DNA from: Flavobacterium sp. ENC
GTDB taxonomy: Bacteria > Bacteroidota > Bacteroidia > Flavobacteriales > Flavobacteriaceae
Reading direction: 5' to 3'
Length of the DNA: 64,000 nucleotides
Assembly: GCF_020991415.1 (NCBI RefSeq)
Contig: NZ_JAJMOY010000004.1
Location: 496,001-560,000 of the forward strand
Shown: piece by piece, positions 52,585 through 61,403 of the stretch
Numbering within the stretch: the stretch's first letter is position 1
How the letters are laid out: each line of letters opens with the position of its first letter
The notes under the pieces: model-generated
Database searches by the model: none
What the model was told of the DNA's origin: nothing
Seen by the model: the letters and a program-made list of their open reading frames with translations, nothing else
Translations under genes and position numbers: made by a program

Positions 52585-53775
52585 TTATGATTCTTTTTTC
52601 ATAATTTCATCCATAACGTTTAAAATTATGGCACAACCTTCTTTGATTTCCTCTTCTGAAATGGTTAATGGCGGTGTTATTCTTATGGCACATCCTTCAA
52701 AAAGCAGCCAGAATAATATAAGCCCTCTGTCCTGACAATTTAAAATAACCTGATTGGTTATTTCAGCAGTTTCGGTCATTGCGGCAAGCATTAATCCTTT
52801 TCCTCTAACTTCCTTTATCAAAGGATGTACCAAAAGCGATCTGAACAGTTTTTCCTTCTCTAAAGCTTCCTGCATTAAGTTTGTCTCAGTTAATTCCTGC
52901 AAAGTGGCTAAACAAGCTGACGCAATGACAGGATGACCACCAAAAGTGGTGATATGGCCTAGTTTAGGATTTTCGGTTAAAAGGTCCATTTTTTCAGCCG
53001 AAGCCGTAAAAGCTCCCACCGGCATTCCGCCTCCCATGCCTTTTCCCATTACGACAATATCAGGAAAAACATCGTAATTCTGAAAGCCGAAAAGTTTTCC
53101 GGTTCTTCCAAAGCCGGGCTGAATTTCATCAACAATCATCATCGCACCCACTTCATCGCAGCGTTGGCGTACTTTCTGAAGAAAATTATCGTGGGGCTGA
53201 ATAAATCCGGCGCCTCCCTGGATAGTTTCCAGAAGAATCGCTGCGGTTCGGGTTGTTATTTTCTGTAAATCTTCTTCGTTGTTAAAAGTAATAAAATCTA
53301 CGTCAGGAAGCAATGGTCTAAAAGCCCGTTTGCGTTCTTCGAAACCCATTACACTCATGGAGCCCATTGTATTGCCATGATACGCATTATGACACGAAAT
53401 AAGCTGACTGCGGCCTGTGGTTCGCTTCGCAAGTTTTAGCGCTCCTTCGATCGCTTCTGTACCTGAATTGACCAGATAGGTTTTATTCAGGGATTCGGGA
53501 AGGAGTGAAGCCAGTAATTTGCAATACTGAACGGCCGGACTTTGTGAATATTCACCATACACCATGACGTGCGAGTATTTGTCTAACTGGTCTTTTATGG
53601 CCTGATTGACTCTCGGGTGCTGATGGCCTAAGGTACAAGCGGAAACGCCTGCGACAAAGTCTAGATATTTTTTATCGGTGGTATCGTATATGTAAGAACC
53701 AATAGCATGTGAAACTTCCATTCCTAAAGGGTATGGAGAAGTTTGCGCCTGGTATTTTATAAAATCTGGATTCAT
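52585..53775 (-). CDS. Class III PLP aminotransferase (aspartate/acetylornithine type)
   Basis: A 396-residue aminotransferase of fold type I, class III. It shows FVAGVSACTLGHQHPRV, NSGTEAIEGALKLAKRTTGR, the cofactor contacts IVDEIQPGFGRTGKLFGFQ and the PLP Lys in VVMGKGMGGGMPVGAF. Members include acetylornithine, ornithine and 4-aminobutyrate transaminases; the substrate is not decided by sequence alone. It has no arginine-synthesis neighbours, so ornithine- or lysine-type catabolism is as likely as biosynthesis. Confidence 0.88.
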   Translation of the reverse strand: MNPDFIKYQAQTSPYPLGMEVSHAIGSYIYDTTDKKYLDFVAGVSACTLGHQHPRVNQAIKDQLDKYSHVMVYGEYSQSPAVQYCKLLASLLPESLNKTYLVNSGTEAIEGALKLAKRTTGRSQLISCHNAYHGNTMGSMSVMGFEERKRAFRPLLPDVDFITFNNEEDLQKITTRTAAILLETIQGGAGFIQPHDNFLQKVRQRCDEVGAMMIVDEIQPGFGRTGKLFGFQNYDVFPDIVVMGKGMGGGMPVGAFTASAEKMDLLTENPKLGHITTFGGHPVIASACLATLQELTETNLMQEALEKEKLFRSLLVHPLIKEVRGKGLMLAAMTETAEITNQVILNCQDRGLILFWLLFEGCAIRITPPLTISEEEIKEGCAIILNVMDEIMKKES

Positions 53776-53783
53776 TTTTTCTT

Positions 53784-54080
53784 AAGGGTCTAAGTGGCTG
53801 AGAGGATAAGGTTCTGAGTTTTTTTAGTTTCAGTTTTCAGTCTCAGTTTGCAGTCTCAGTGAAAACTGAAAACCGTGACTGTCTAACTGCGACTGTCTAA
53901 CTGCGACTGTCTAACTGCGACTAAATTTAACCGCAAAGATCGCAAAGTTTGCGCAATGTTCGCAAATTTTGAAATCAAGTTTAGATTATTAAAATGCAAA
54001 GCGAGCTTTATAAACTGAAAACTGAAAACTGCGACTGAGACTTTGAAACTGCGACTAAAAGTGACTGCGACTAAAAACCG
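53784..54080. repeat. Simple repeats: DAGNNNCW octamers, 14-bp tandem, CTGCGACT words
   Basis: Four octamers (AAGGGTCT, AAGTGGCT, GAGAGGAT, AAGGTTCT) at 53784-53815; CAGTCTCAGT words at 53831-53860; three exact copies of GACTGTCTAACTGC at 53877-53918; then GCAAAG and ACTGCGACT words to the end of the OstA-like gene. There is no gene in these 300 bp. Confidence 0.85.
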
Positions 54081-54083
54081 CGA

Positions 54084-55763
54084 CTATTTCCTAGAAGTAC
54101 CTTTGGTAGTCGCTGGCTGAGTTGTACTTGTTTTCACAGCCGGTTTCTTTTTATCGTAATCCAATGTTTCTTTCCTGACTTTCATCGGGACGTTTTCTTT
54201 GGCGTCTTCGTCTTTTCCTTCTTTGATTAATTTGTCATTGAGTTCGTTTTCTTCCGCGGTGAAAATATCATCTTTAGACTTTATCCTTTCATCACCGCGC
54301 CAGACCAGGCCTCTTAATTTACGGGCATTTTCGGGTAAATCGGCTTCGGGATAGATATCTCCGTCGACTTTATTGAAAAATGTAATCGTTTCTATTGCAT
54401 TATTCTCTAAAATCATATTGATTTTACTGCTGACATTTTTATTGATACCGATGAGTTCATTCGTATCATTCCTCATGTAATAAATGACTTCGGTATTTTT
54501 GATCACATCGACGTCGTGTAATTTGCCTTCCCTGAATTTTCCGAATAAATTGAGGCCTTTGACCTGATTAAATCCGGTTCCGAGTGTATCCCGCGAGACA
54601 ATAAAGGTGTTGTTAAGTACTTTTAAAGAATCTATTTTCCGGGTTTTGTTATCTCCGATTAAATGCATAACGTCTCCGGTTATCTGACTTTCACCGTTCC
54701 AAAGGATTGGATTTCCGATCAGTTTTGTCAAAGCGGTTTTCGAATTGGAATGAATCGAATCGCATTTTCCACTCATATCCGTTTTATAAAAACGAACATT
54801 GTTGAAAGCTCTCAGGATTCGTTCGCCCGTTTTTCCGGTAACCATTAGTTTTTTTCCGTGAATGTAAACAGAATCATTATCTACAAAGTTTACGGCAACA
54901 GCTCTTTTGGTTACAAACATGGAATCTTTCAGTTTATAAACTTCGGCATAATGTCCTTTTACGATTCCGCGATTTACAGAATCGGTAATTTTCACATTCC
55001 GCGTTGCCGATGCAAATTCGGTATTTCTATTGTAAAACAAGCTATCTCCCTCGATACGCCTGTCGTCGTATTTTATGTATGATTTTCGAAGTAAATGGGC
55101 CAGGTTTTTCTTGGTGTCGTAAAATCCTTTTTCGGTATAAATATAATTGGCTTTACTGGTAATCGTTGAGGGGCCAAACAAATAACTGTGTCCCGAATTG
55201 CTGTAATAGTCCAGGTGGTTTGATTTGATGACGTATTTTGGATTCGTAAGGACAACTTCGGTTAAGAATTGAAATTTTTTCTGGGCGACATAATAACGGC
55301 CTGATTTACTGACTAAGGTATTGTCTTTATTGACGATTGTTCCTTTTGAATTATAAAAAACTTCCTGAACATTTCGGTCAAAGTTGATCGTGTCGGTTTG
55401 CAAAGTGGCATCCGGTGAAGTCATAACAGCATCTCCGGTAGCAAACGCTTTCTTCATATTACCATTATATTCGGCATATTTACTGTTGAGATATAAGGTA
55501 TCGCCCTGTACCAACTGTACATTTCCAAACGCTTTTAAATAATTCTCTTTTTGAAAAAAATAAGCTTTGTTGCAGGTAAGCACAACACCATCATGATTGA
55601 TTTTTACATTGCCAGCCAATAAAAGGGCATCGGGTACTGCGACTTGATCTACAAACGAATTGTCTGCATTCTCAATAATGATTTTTTTGGGTGCTTGTGC
55701 CAATATGCTTTGAACACTTAACAGCAACAAACAATAAGATATGAAAAAGAGTAATTTCTTCAA
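54084..55763 (-). CDS. OstA/LptA-like periplasmic protein
   Basis: A 559-residue exported protein of the OstA/LptA family, whose beta-jellyroll bridges carry lipopolysaccharide across the periplasm. After the signal peptide (KKLLFFISYCLLLLSVQSILAQ), repeated OstA-like strands appear: LLLAGNVKINHDGVVLTCNKAYFFQ, LKAFGNVQLVQGDTLYLNSKYAEY, AFATGDAVMTSPDATLQTDTINF. The C-terminal 60 residues are Lys-, Asp- and Thr-rich. The start is TTG (55763-55761), since no ATG precedes the signal peptide. It is longer than LptA (about 180) and lacks an LptD barrel. Confidence 0.85.
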   Translation of the reverse strand: MKKLLFFISYCLLLLSVQSILAQAPKKIIIENADNSFVDQVAVPDALLLAGNVKINHDGVVLTCNKAYFFQKENYLKAFGNVQLVQGDTLYLNSKYAEYNGNMKKAFATGDAVMTSPDATLQTDTINFDRNVQEVFYNSKGTIVNKDNTLVSKSGRYYVAQKKFQFLTEVVLTNPKYVIKSNHLDYYSNSGHSYLFGPSTITSKANYIYTEKGFYDTKKNLAHLLRKSYIKYDDRRIEGDSLFYNRNTEFASATRNVKITDSVNRGIVKGHYAEVYKLKDSMFVTKRAVAVNFVDNDSVYIHGKKLMVTGKTGERILRAFNNVRFYKTDMSGKCDSIHSNSKTALTKLIGNPILWNGESQITGDVMHLIGDNKTRKIDSLKVLNNTFIVSRDTLGTGFNQVKGLNLFGKFREGKLHDVDVIKNTEVIYYMRNDTNELIGINKNVSSKINMILENNAIETITFFNKVDGDIYPEADLPENARKLRGLVWRGDERIKSKDDIFTAEENELNDKLIKEGKDEDAKENVPMKVRKETLDYDKKKPAVKTSTTQPATTKGTSRK

Positions 55764-56225
55764 TGGATTAATTTTTTGTCAAATTTATGAAAAAGGTTAC
55801 AACCTTTATTGATATTAGGATTAATTTATATTTTTTAGGTACAGAGGTTCAAAGTTGCAGAGGTTCAAAGTGGCAAAGGCTCAAAGTGACAAAGGTTTAA
55901 AGGTATTAGGCATCTGGTAGAGACACACATCAGTACTTCTAATATAGATGATCAGTAAAACCTTTGAACCTTTGTACCTCTGCAACTTTGAACCTTATTT
56001 TTAAGTTACCAACAAAACATAAAACTATTTCGTTGTAGTTTTGCTTTTTGCAATAAAATGAAAATCAATTTCTTTTGAATTTTAAAAATTAGTTTAAATT
56101 TAAAAAATCGTTTCTACCGATTTGAAGAGCTAAACCCCTAAAAAACAAATTTCAATTTTAATACGATTGTAATTTGGGATTTAACTATTGGAATTTCTTT
56201 TCTATGAAACAGTTTAAAAATAATT
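55764..56225. other. 460-bp spacer with octamer arrays
   Basis: No gene. The left half is a DAGNNNCW inverted array pair. The right half holds the GH13 gene's upstream region, including AAATCG-N7-CGATTT at 56105-56123, a possible operator. Confidence 0.5.
55836..55996. repeat. Inverted DAGNNNCW octamer arrays before the GH13 gene
   Basis: Nine plus-oriented units at 55836-55907 (TAGGTACA, GAGGTTCA, AAGTTGCA, GAGGTTCA, AAGTGGCA, AAGGCTCA, AAGTGACA, AAGGTTTA, AAGGTATT) and five inverted units at 55957-55996 (AAAACCTT, TGAACCTT, TGTACCTC, TGCAACTT, TGAACCTT). The two arms can pair over about 30 bp. Confidence 0.88.
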
Positions 56226-58094
56226 ATGAAAAATAAAAGAATTTGGGTTGCAGGAATAGCTGTAGCGATGCTGTTTGCGGCATGTAAAACAAAAGATTTG
56301 AAAATGAATGCAGCTAAGGAAGAAGTTCTTGCCGATAAGAAAATTGTCGTGTATCAGGTTTTTACACGTTTATTCGGAAATAAAAATACAACCAACAAAC
56401 CGTGGGGAACCATTGAAGAAAACGGTGTCGGAAAATTTAATGATTTTACAGACAAAGCATTACATGAAATTAAGGATCTGGGTGTTACCTACATTTGGTA
56501 TACCGGTGTTCCGCACCATGCTTTGGTTCGGGATTATACGGCTTACGGAATCTCCGATGATGATCCCGAAGTAGTAAAAGGCAGGGCAGGTTCTCCATAT
56601 GCCGTTAAAGATTATTACAATGTAAATCCTGATCTGGCGGTCAATCCTGCCAATCGTCTGCAGGAATTTGAAGATTTGATTGCGCGCACCCACAAAGCCG
56701 GCCTGAAAGTAATTATTGATATTGTACCCAATCATATTGCGCGTAAATACGAAGGGAAAAATAATCCGGAAGGTGTTCGTGATTTTGGTGCTGATGATGA
56801 TGTGAGTGTAGAATACAGCAGAAATAATAATTTCTATTATATTCCGAATGAGCATTTTCAGATTCCAGACGGAGACCTTCCGTTAAATGGAGAAAAAAAT
56901 CCACTTGTTGATGGCACTTTCGATGAAAATCCGGCAAAATGGACCGGAAACGGATCTCGTAAAGTAAAGCCGGATCAGAATGACTGGTATGAAACAGTAA
57001 AAGTAAATTACGGAATCCGTCCGGATGGTTCAAAGGACTTCCCGGAGCTTCCGGCTGGTTTTGACCAAAAATCCTCTGCCGAACATTTTGCTTTCTGGCA
57101 GAATAAAGACGTTCCGGATTCCTGGAAAAAATTTAAAGCAATCGCTTTGTACTGGACAGCAAAAGGAGTCGATGGCTTTCGGTATGATATGGCCGAGATG
57201 GTTCCGTATGAATTCTGGAGTTATATGAATTCAGCTATCAAAATGAAAAACCCGAATGCTTTTTTACTGGCGGAAGTATATAATCCGAATGAATACCGCA
57301 ATTATATCCGTTTAGGAAAAATGGACTATCTGTATGATAAAGTAGAAACCTACGACAAACTGAAAGATATCATTCGTGGAAAATCTTCAGCAAGTGGTTT
57401 GTCTGAAATTCAGGCGGGAATGCAGGATATCGAACACCATATGCTCCATTTTCTGGATAATCATGATGAACAGCGTCTGGCCAGTCCTGAATTTGCAGGA
57501 ACTCCGGAAAGAGGAAAGCCTCTAATGGTGGTTTCTACAACCATAAGTACATCGCCAACAATGGTTTATTTTGGACAGGAAGTAGGAGAGGCCGGAAATG
57601 AAAATGCTGGTTTTGGAACACATTCGAGAACTTCAATTTTTGATTATATCGGTGTTCCGAATCATCAGCGCTGGATGAACGACGGAAAATTTGACGGAGG
57701 GCAACTTTCTGAATCAGGAAAAAGTCTTCGCGACTTTTATAAACGACTGCTGAATTTCTCGATTAAAAGTTCCGCTTTGATGGGGAGTTTTCAGGAAGTT
57801 CAATCGGTAAACCTTAACAGCCCGGGTTATAATGACTTAATCTATTCGTATGTTCGCTGGTCCGACAAACAGAAACTAATTGTTGTAGCCAATTTTTCTT
57901 CGGAGAAAACAAGTGAGTTTGAATTGAAAATACCTTCTGATATTATTTCAAAATGGAAATTAAAAGACGGTTCATACGTACTTTTAGACCAGTTGTATGT
58001 AAAGAATAAAACCTATTTTACAGTAAAGAACGGAGAAGGAGTGGCAAGAGTTAAAATAGGCCCTTCAGAATCTTTTATTTATGAAGTAGAATAA
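56226..58094 (+). CDS. Alpha-amylase family (GH13) lipoprotein
   Basis: A 622-residue glycoside hydrolase. The lipoprotein signal is WVAGIAVAMLFAACKTK with the lipidated Cys at about residue 20. The (beta/alpha)8 barrel shows VIIDIVPNH (region I), GVDGFRYDMAEMV with nucleophile Asp321, FLLAEVYNP with acid Glu350, and FLDNHDEQR with Asp414. A C-terminal beta domain (about 520-622) closes the chain. It probably acts on starch-like oligosaccharides at the cell surface or in the periplasm. No susC/susD homologue is adjacent. Confidence 0.93.
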   Translation: MKNKRIWVAGIAVAMLFAACKTKDLKMNAAKEEVLADKKIVVYQVFTRLFGNKNTTNKPWGTIEENGVGKFNDFTDKALHEIKDLGVTYIWYTGVPHHALVRDYTAYGISDDDPEVVKGRAGSPYAVKDYYNVNPDLAVNPANRLQEFEDLIARTHKAGLKVIIDIVPNHIARKYEGKNNPEGVRDFGADDDVSVEYSRNNNFYYIPNEHFQIPDGDLPLNGEKNPLVDGTFDENPAKWTGNGSRKVKPDQNDWYETVKVNYGIRPDGSKDFPELPAGFDQKSSAEHFAFWQNKDVPDSWKKFKAIALYWTAKGVDGFRYDMAEMVPYEFWSYMNSAIKMKNPNAFLLAEVYNPNEYRNYIRLGKMDYLYDKVETYDKLKDIIRGKSSASGLSEIQAGMQDIEHHMLHFLDNHDEQRLASPEFAGTPERGKPLMVVSTTISTSPTMVYFGQEVGEAGNENAGFGTHSRTSIFDYIGVPNHQRWMNDGKFDGGQLSESGKSLRDFYKRLLNFSIKSSALMGSFQEVQSVNLNSPGYNDLIYSYVRWSDKQKLIVVANFSSEKTSEFELKIPSDIISKWKLKDGSYVLLDQLYVKNKTYFTVKNGEGVARVKIGPSESFIYEVE

Positions 58095-58114
58095 CAACAT
58101 ATCGAACTAAAAAT

Positions 58115-58148
58115 AAAAAAGCTGATACGTTATCGTATCAGCTTTTTT
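58115..58148. terminator. Bidirectional terminator between the GH13 and sod genes
   Basis: Perfect stem AAAAAAGCTGATACG/CGTATCAGCTTTTTT with loop TTAT, between convergent genes. Confidence 0.93.
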
Positions 58149-58155
58149 TATGTTT

Positions 58156-58935
58156 TTAGACCTTCTTGACTTTCTTTAAGGCTTCGATGTAATTTTCGTT
58201 TACTTTCTCCCAGTTAATATGTTCGTAAAAGGCATCGATATAGGTTCCTTTTCTGTTTTGATAATCCAGATAGTAAGCATGTTCCCAAAGATCAATTCCC
58301 ATTATTGGTGTTCCTGGAACCAAAGCATTTTTCATTAAAGGATTATCCTGATTGTCGGTGGTCGTTACCTGCAGTTTTCCCAATTTATCGACAACCAGCC
58401 AGACCCAGCCCGAACCAAATTGCTTTGTGGCCTGTCCTTTAAACTGATTGGTAAGATTATTGAAAGAACCAAATTCCTTATCAATTGCACCTGAAAGGGT
58501 ATCTTTAGGAGTTTGTTGTTTTGGTGTCAGAATATCAAAATAAAGTGTGTGATTGTAATATCCGCCGGCATTCTGACGAAGTTTGGCATTATTAAGATCT
58601 AGCTTTTTAAGAATATCTTCAATTGACATATTCTCAAATTCAGTAGAAACAATTTCCTTGTTTAAGGTATTGGTGTACGTTAAATAATGCTTGGAATAAT
58701 GTGTTTCTAAAGTAAAGGATCTTATACCGGGTGCTAATCCATCATAAGGGAAAGCCAGTTTTGTAAGTGCAAAAGATCCCGGATCCGCCTTTACTTCCTC
58801 TGGAGTCCCTATGGTTATTTTCTCCTCTTTTGTTGGTAAAGGAACTTCTACAACTTCGGTTAGCTTATTGTCATTACAAGAAAATAATGCTAAGAATGAA
58901 GTTAAAATACTGAAACGAACAATGTTTTTCTTCAT
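58156..58935 (-). CDS. Fe/Mn superoxide dismutase, predicted lipoprotein
   Basis: A 259-residue superoxide dismutase. All four metal ligands are in place: His in LETHYSKHYLTY, His in GGYYNHTLYF, and Asp and His in GIDLWEHAYYLDY. An N-terminal lipoprotein signal (FSILTSFLALFSCNDNK) and a 35-residue linker precede the enzyme, so it acts outside the cytoplasm, which is unusual for this family. Last gene of the phospholipid operon, 8 bp after the acyl-CoA-binding protein gene. Metal (Fe or Mn) cannot be told from sequence by eye. Confidence 0.93.
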   Translation of the reverse strand: MKKNIVRFSILTSFLALFSCNDNKLTEVVEVPLPTKEEKITIGTPEEVKADPGSFALTKLAFPYDGLAPGIRSFTLETHYSKHYLTYTNTLNKEIVSTEFENMSIEDILKKLDLNNAKLRQNAGGYYNHTLYFDILTPKQQTPKDTLSGAIDKEFGSFNNLTNQFKGQATKQFGSGWVWLVVDKLGKLQVTTTDNQDNPLMKNALVPGTPIMGIDLWEHAYYLDYQNRKGTYIDAFYEHINWEKVNENYIEALKKVKKV

Positions 58936-58943
58936 AATGGAAA

Positions 58944-59213
58944 TTATTTTGCTGTTAGTGAATTTATGATTTCGATATAGTGTTCTTTTGCTTCGTCAAC
59001 GGATATATGGCTTATTTGCATCCAGGCATTTGTTTTGAATGCATCACGTAAATCAAAATTTTCAGATTGATTGTACACGGCAGTGCCAAAGGTAGCCTGT
59101 TTGTAATAAGCATACAGCCTTAACTGCACATCTTGCGGCAAGGAAGCCTGTGTCATTTGTAAGGCGGTTTCTACAGCCTCTGAGAAACGAGTATCTAAAT
59201 CTTTGATCGTCAT
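58944..59213 (-). CDS. Acyl-CoA-binding protein
   Basis: An 89-residue four-helix acyl-CoA-binding protein, which buffers and carries long-chain acyl-CoA. It shows RFSEAVETALQMTQASLPQD, the family core LRLYAYYKQATFG and the KTNAWMQ helix. The family is common in eukaryotes and found only in some bacteria. Its ATG directly follows the psd stop, so it is likely co-translated with the phospholipid genes. Confidence 0.93.
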   Translation of the reverse strand: MTIKDLDTRFSEAVETALQMTQASLPQDVQLRLYAYYKQATFGTAVYNQSENFDLRDAFKTNAWMQISHISVDEAKEHYIEIINSLTAK

Positions 59214-59867
59214 TTAAGCTTTTGTAGCAATAATGGTTTTTCCTCCAATTGCTTTTTGGTTTAATTCTACATTAATTGGTGTACCTAAAGGTAAAAATAA
59301 ATCTACTCTTGAACCAAATTTAATGAAACCTGCATCTGTTCCCTGAACAACCTGCATTCCTTCTTCTGCGTAATTTACAATTCTTCGTGCCAAAGCACCT
59401 GCAATTTGTCTGTAAAGGATTTGTCCGAAAGTTTCGTTTTCGATAACAACAGTTGTTCTTTCGTTTTCTTCACTTGCTTTTGGATGCCAGGCAACCAAAA
59501 ATTTACCAGGGTGGTATTTGCTGAATTTGATAACACCATCCATAGCATAACGTGTTACGTGCACATTTATTGGTGACATGAAGATAGAAACCTGTAAACG
59601 TTTGTCCTTAAAGTACTCGCCTTCGTAAACTTCTTCAATTACCACTACTTTTCCATCAACCGGAGCCAGGATATGATTGTCTTCCCTGATCGCAATTCTT
59701 TTAGGATTTCTGAAAAACTGCAAAATAATAATCAAAATCAAAACACCTGCGATCTGAACAAGCATTCTCAACCAGCTGATATCAATAAACCGATCAGCGA
59801 TCAAAAGTACGGCAACAGTAAAAACAGTACCTAATAAAATGGACGGGGCTCCTTCTTTATGAAACAT
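59214..59867 (-). CDS. psd: Phosphatidylserine decarboxylase (short form)
   Basis: A 217-residue pro-enzyme that makes phosphatidylethanolamine. Two N-terminal membrane spans (LLGTVFTVAVLLIADRF and LRMLVQIAGVLILIIILQFF) anchor it. It cleaves itself at Gly-Ser in GFIKFGSRVDLFLP to make the pyruvoyl group. HILAPVDGKVVVIEEV and FMSPINVHVTRYAMDG are conserved blocks. It is the short Psd type found in many bacteria. It overlaps cdsA by 11 bp. Confidence 0.95.
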   Translation of the reverse strand: MFHKEGAPSILLGTVFTVAVLLIADRFIDISWLRMLVQIAGVLILIIILQFFRNPKRIAIREDNHILAPVDGKVVVIEEVYEGEYFKDKRLQVSIFMSPINVHVTRYAMDGVIKFSKYHPGKFLVAWHPKASEENERTTVVIENETFGQILYRQIAGALARRIVNYAEEGMQVVQGTDAGFIKFGSRVDLFLPLGTPINVELNQKAIGGKTIIATKA

Positions 59868-60747
59868 AATATAAAATTTGGTAAAATAAATATATAATTG
59901 GTGCTACAAATATAACACTATCTAATCGATCTAAGATGCCTCCGTGTCCGGGCATTATCGAACCGCTGTCTTTTACACCGGCAATTCTTTTGAATTTTGA
60001 TTCGATCAAATCACCGATTGTTCCAAAAATGCTTACAATTAACGCAATTATGGTCCATATAAGGATAGACTTGCTGCTAAAAGCAGGATTGGGCTGGATG
60101 TAAAATTTTGAAATCAAAAAGCCTGCAAAAGCAGCAAAAACAGCTCCTCCTAAGAAACCTTCTATGGTTTTTTTGGGAGAAACACGTTCAAATAATTTAT
60201 GTTTACCTATTGATTTGCCTACCAGATAAGCAAAAGTGTCATTGGTCCAGATCAGGATAAATAATCCAATGATAATTTTTGGATTGTAATCGTTCGTACC
60301 GAAAGAAATTTTCACAATAAAAACAAAGGGTAATGTAATATAACCTAAGAGATACAAATACTTAGAGGAAATACTTATTTTCTGAACAGAGTCGTAAAAC
60401 AGGAATAAAATACATTTAATGGCTACAACTATAGTAACGGCAAGTAGTACCAGGTCTAACTGTTGAATATTGATCTCGAAATCAAAGTTTTCCTGAAACA
60501 GGTTATTAAGGAACAGCGTACTTTCTTTATTGTAGTGGCTTGCCAATACGATAAGCGAATACAATAAGGTTCCAAATAGAATCGAAAAGATTTTATTAAG
60601 GGTTACCAGATTGGAAAATTCATAAATAGTAATAACGAGAAATATACCAAAAAGGAAAATAAAGCTTTCGGTAGAAAACAAGATCGAAGTTAGTAACAAA
60701 GCGATATAAACAGCACCAGAAATGGTTCTCTTGAGTGTTTCGTTCAT
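59857..60747 (-). CDS. cdsA: Phosphatidate cytidylyltransferase (CDP-diacylglycerol synthase)
   Basis: A 296-residue integral membrane enzyme with about eight spans that converts phosphatidic acid plus CTP to CDP-diacylglycerol. The C-terminal signature SKFKRIAGVKDSGSIMPGHG followed by GILDRLDS matches the CdsA pattern, including the two Lys, Asp and HGG metal-site residues. It supplies the precursor for phosphatidylserine and so for Psd. Its end overlaps psd by 11 bp, and the LUD gene lies 1 nt upstream. Confidence 0.96.
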   Translation of the reverse strand: MNETLKRTISGAVYIALLLTSILFSTESFIFLFGIFLVITIYEFSNLVTLNKIFSILFGTLLYSLIVLASHYNKESTLFLNNLFQENFDFEINIQQLDLVLLAVTIVVAIKCILFLFYDSVQKISISSKYLYLLGYITLPFVFIVKISFGTNDYNPKIIIGLFILIWTNDTFAYLVGKSIGKHKLFERVSPKKTIEGFLGGAVFAAFAGFLISKFYIQPNPAFSSKSILIWTIIALIVSIFGTIGDLIESKFKRIAGVKDSGSIMPGHGGILDRLDSVIFVAPIIYLFYQILYYVS

Positions 60748-60748
60748 C

Positions 60749-61357
60749 TTAAAGATCTTCTAAAAGCAGTAAGTACAGATTTTTGGCAACACTTCCGTAT
60801 TGTGTAAAATCTTCTTCTTTTGCTTTTTCGAAATATTTTATTGTGGTAATATTGGTAGGATAGTCTCTTTCGTATTTGCGTTTAATAGCGCTCAGTCCAT
60901 CACTTTTTATAGCAAGAATCTGGCTGGTTGTAGCTATTATAACAATGTTAGGAGGTAATTCGTTTGGTTTGTCCTGTCTGATTTGTTTGGATGAAAACAA
61001 GATAGAGCCTTCGTCAGCAATAAGGTTTTCACAAGAGGCAAGAAGGAATTTAGGATTTCTTGGCGAAATATAAATTAATTTATTTTCTTCCAGTAAGCTA
61101 AACAGACCCGGTTCATAGCATAAAACTTCATTCTCGAACCAGTCGTTTTCTTCTAAAATATTTTCAAATTGTTCGGCTACTTCCTGTTTGTTTTCACAAT
61201 ACAAAAATTTACCTCCGTTTTTCTTAAAATTAAAAATGAATCTTTCGTCAATAGATAAATGACTATCAGGAGTTGTTGGATTCCCTCCATATTCGCTTTC
61301 AGTTTCTTCATCAGAAGCGGCATCGCTCGAACCAAATATTTTTTTGAAAAAATTCAT
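60749..61357 (-). CDS. LUD domain protein
   Basis: A 202-residue protein of the LUD (LutB/LutC-like) superfamily. An acidic N-terminal 30 residues precede the fold FNFKKNGGKFLYCENKQEVAEQFENIL, the EPGLFSLLEENKLIYISPRNPKFLLASCENLIADEGSILFSS strands and VIIATTSQILAIKSDGLSAI. LutC-type members act with iron-sulfur proteins in lactate oxidation, but no lutA/lutB is present. It heads the cdsA-psd operon with a 1-nt gap. Its role there is unknown. Confidence 0.82.
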   Translation of the reverse strand: MNFFKKIFGSSDAASDEETESEYGGNPTTPDSHLSIDERFIFNFKKNGGKFLYCENKQEVAEQFENILEENDWFENEVLCYEPGLFSLLEENKLIYISPRNPKFLLASCENLIADEGSILFSSKQIRQDKPNELPPNIVIIATTSQILAIKSDGLSAIKRKYERDYPTNITTIKYFEKAKEEDFTQYGSVAKNLYLLLLEDL

Positions 61358-61395
61358 TTTATATGAAATACTTTACATGTTAATTGAAAACGTTC

Positions 61396-61403
61396 AAAGA
61401 TAA
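61396..61403 (-). promoter_or_regulatory. -7 promoter element of the LUD-cdsA operon, overlapping a terminator
   Basis: On the minus strand TATCTTTG, exact TAnnTTTG. Its first bases are the end of the T run of the ftsH terminator, so one unit ends where the next begins. The -33 TTG falls at 14 nt, shorter than normal. Confidence 0.5.
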
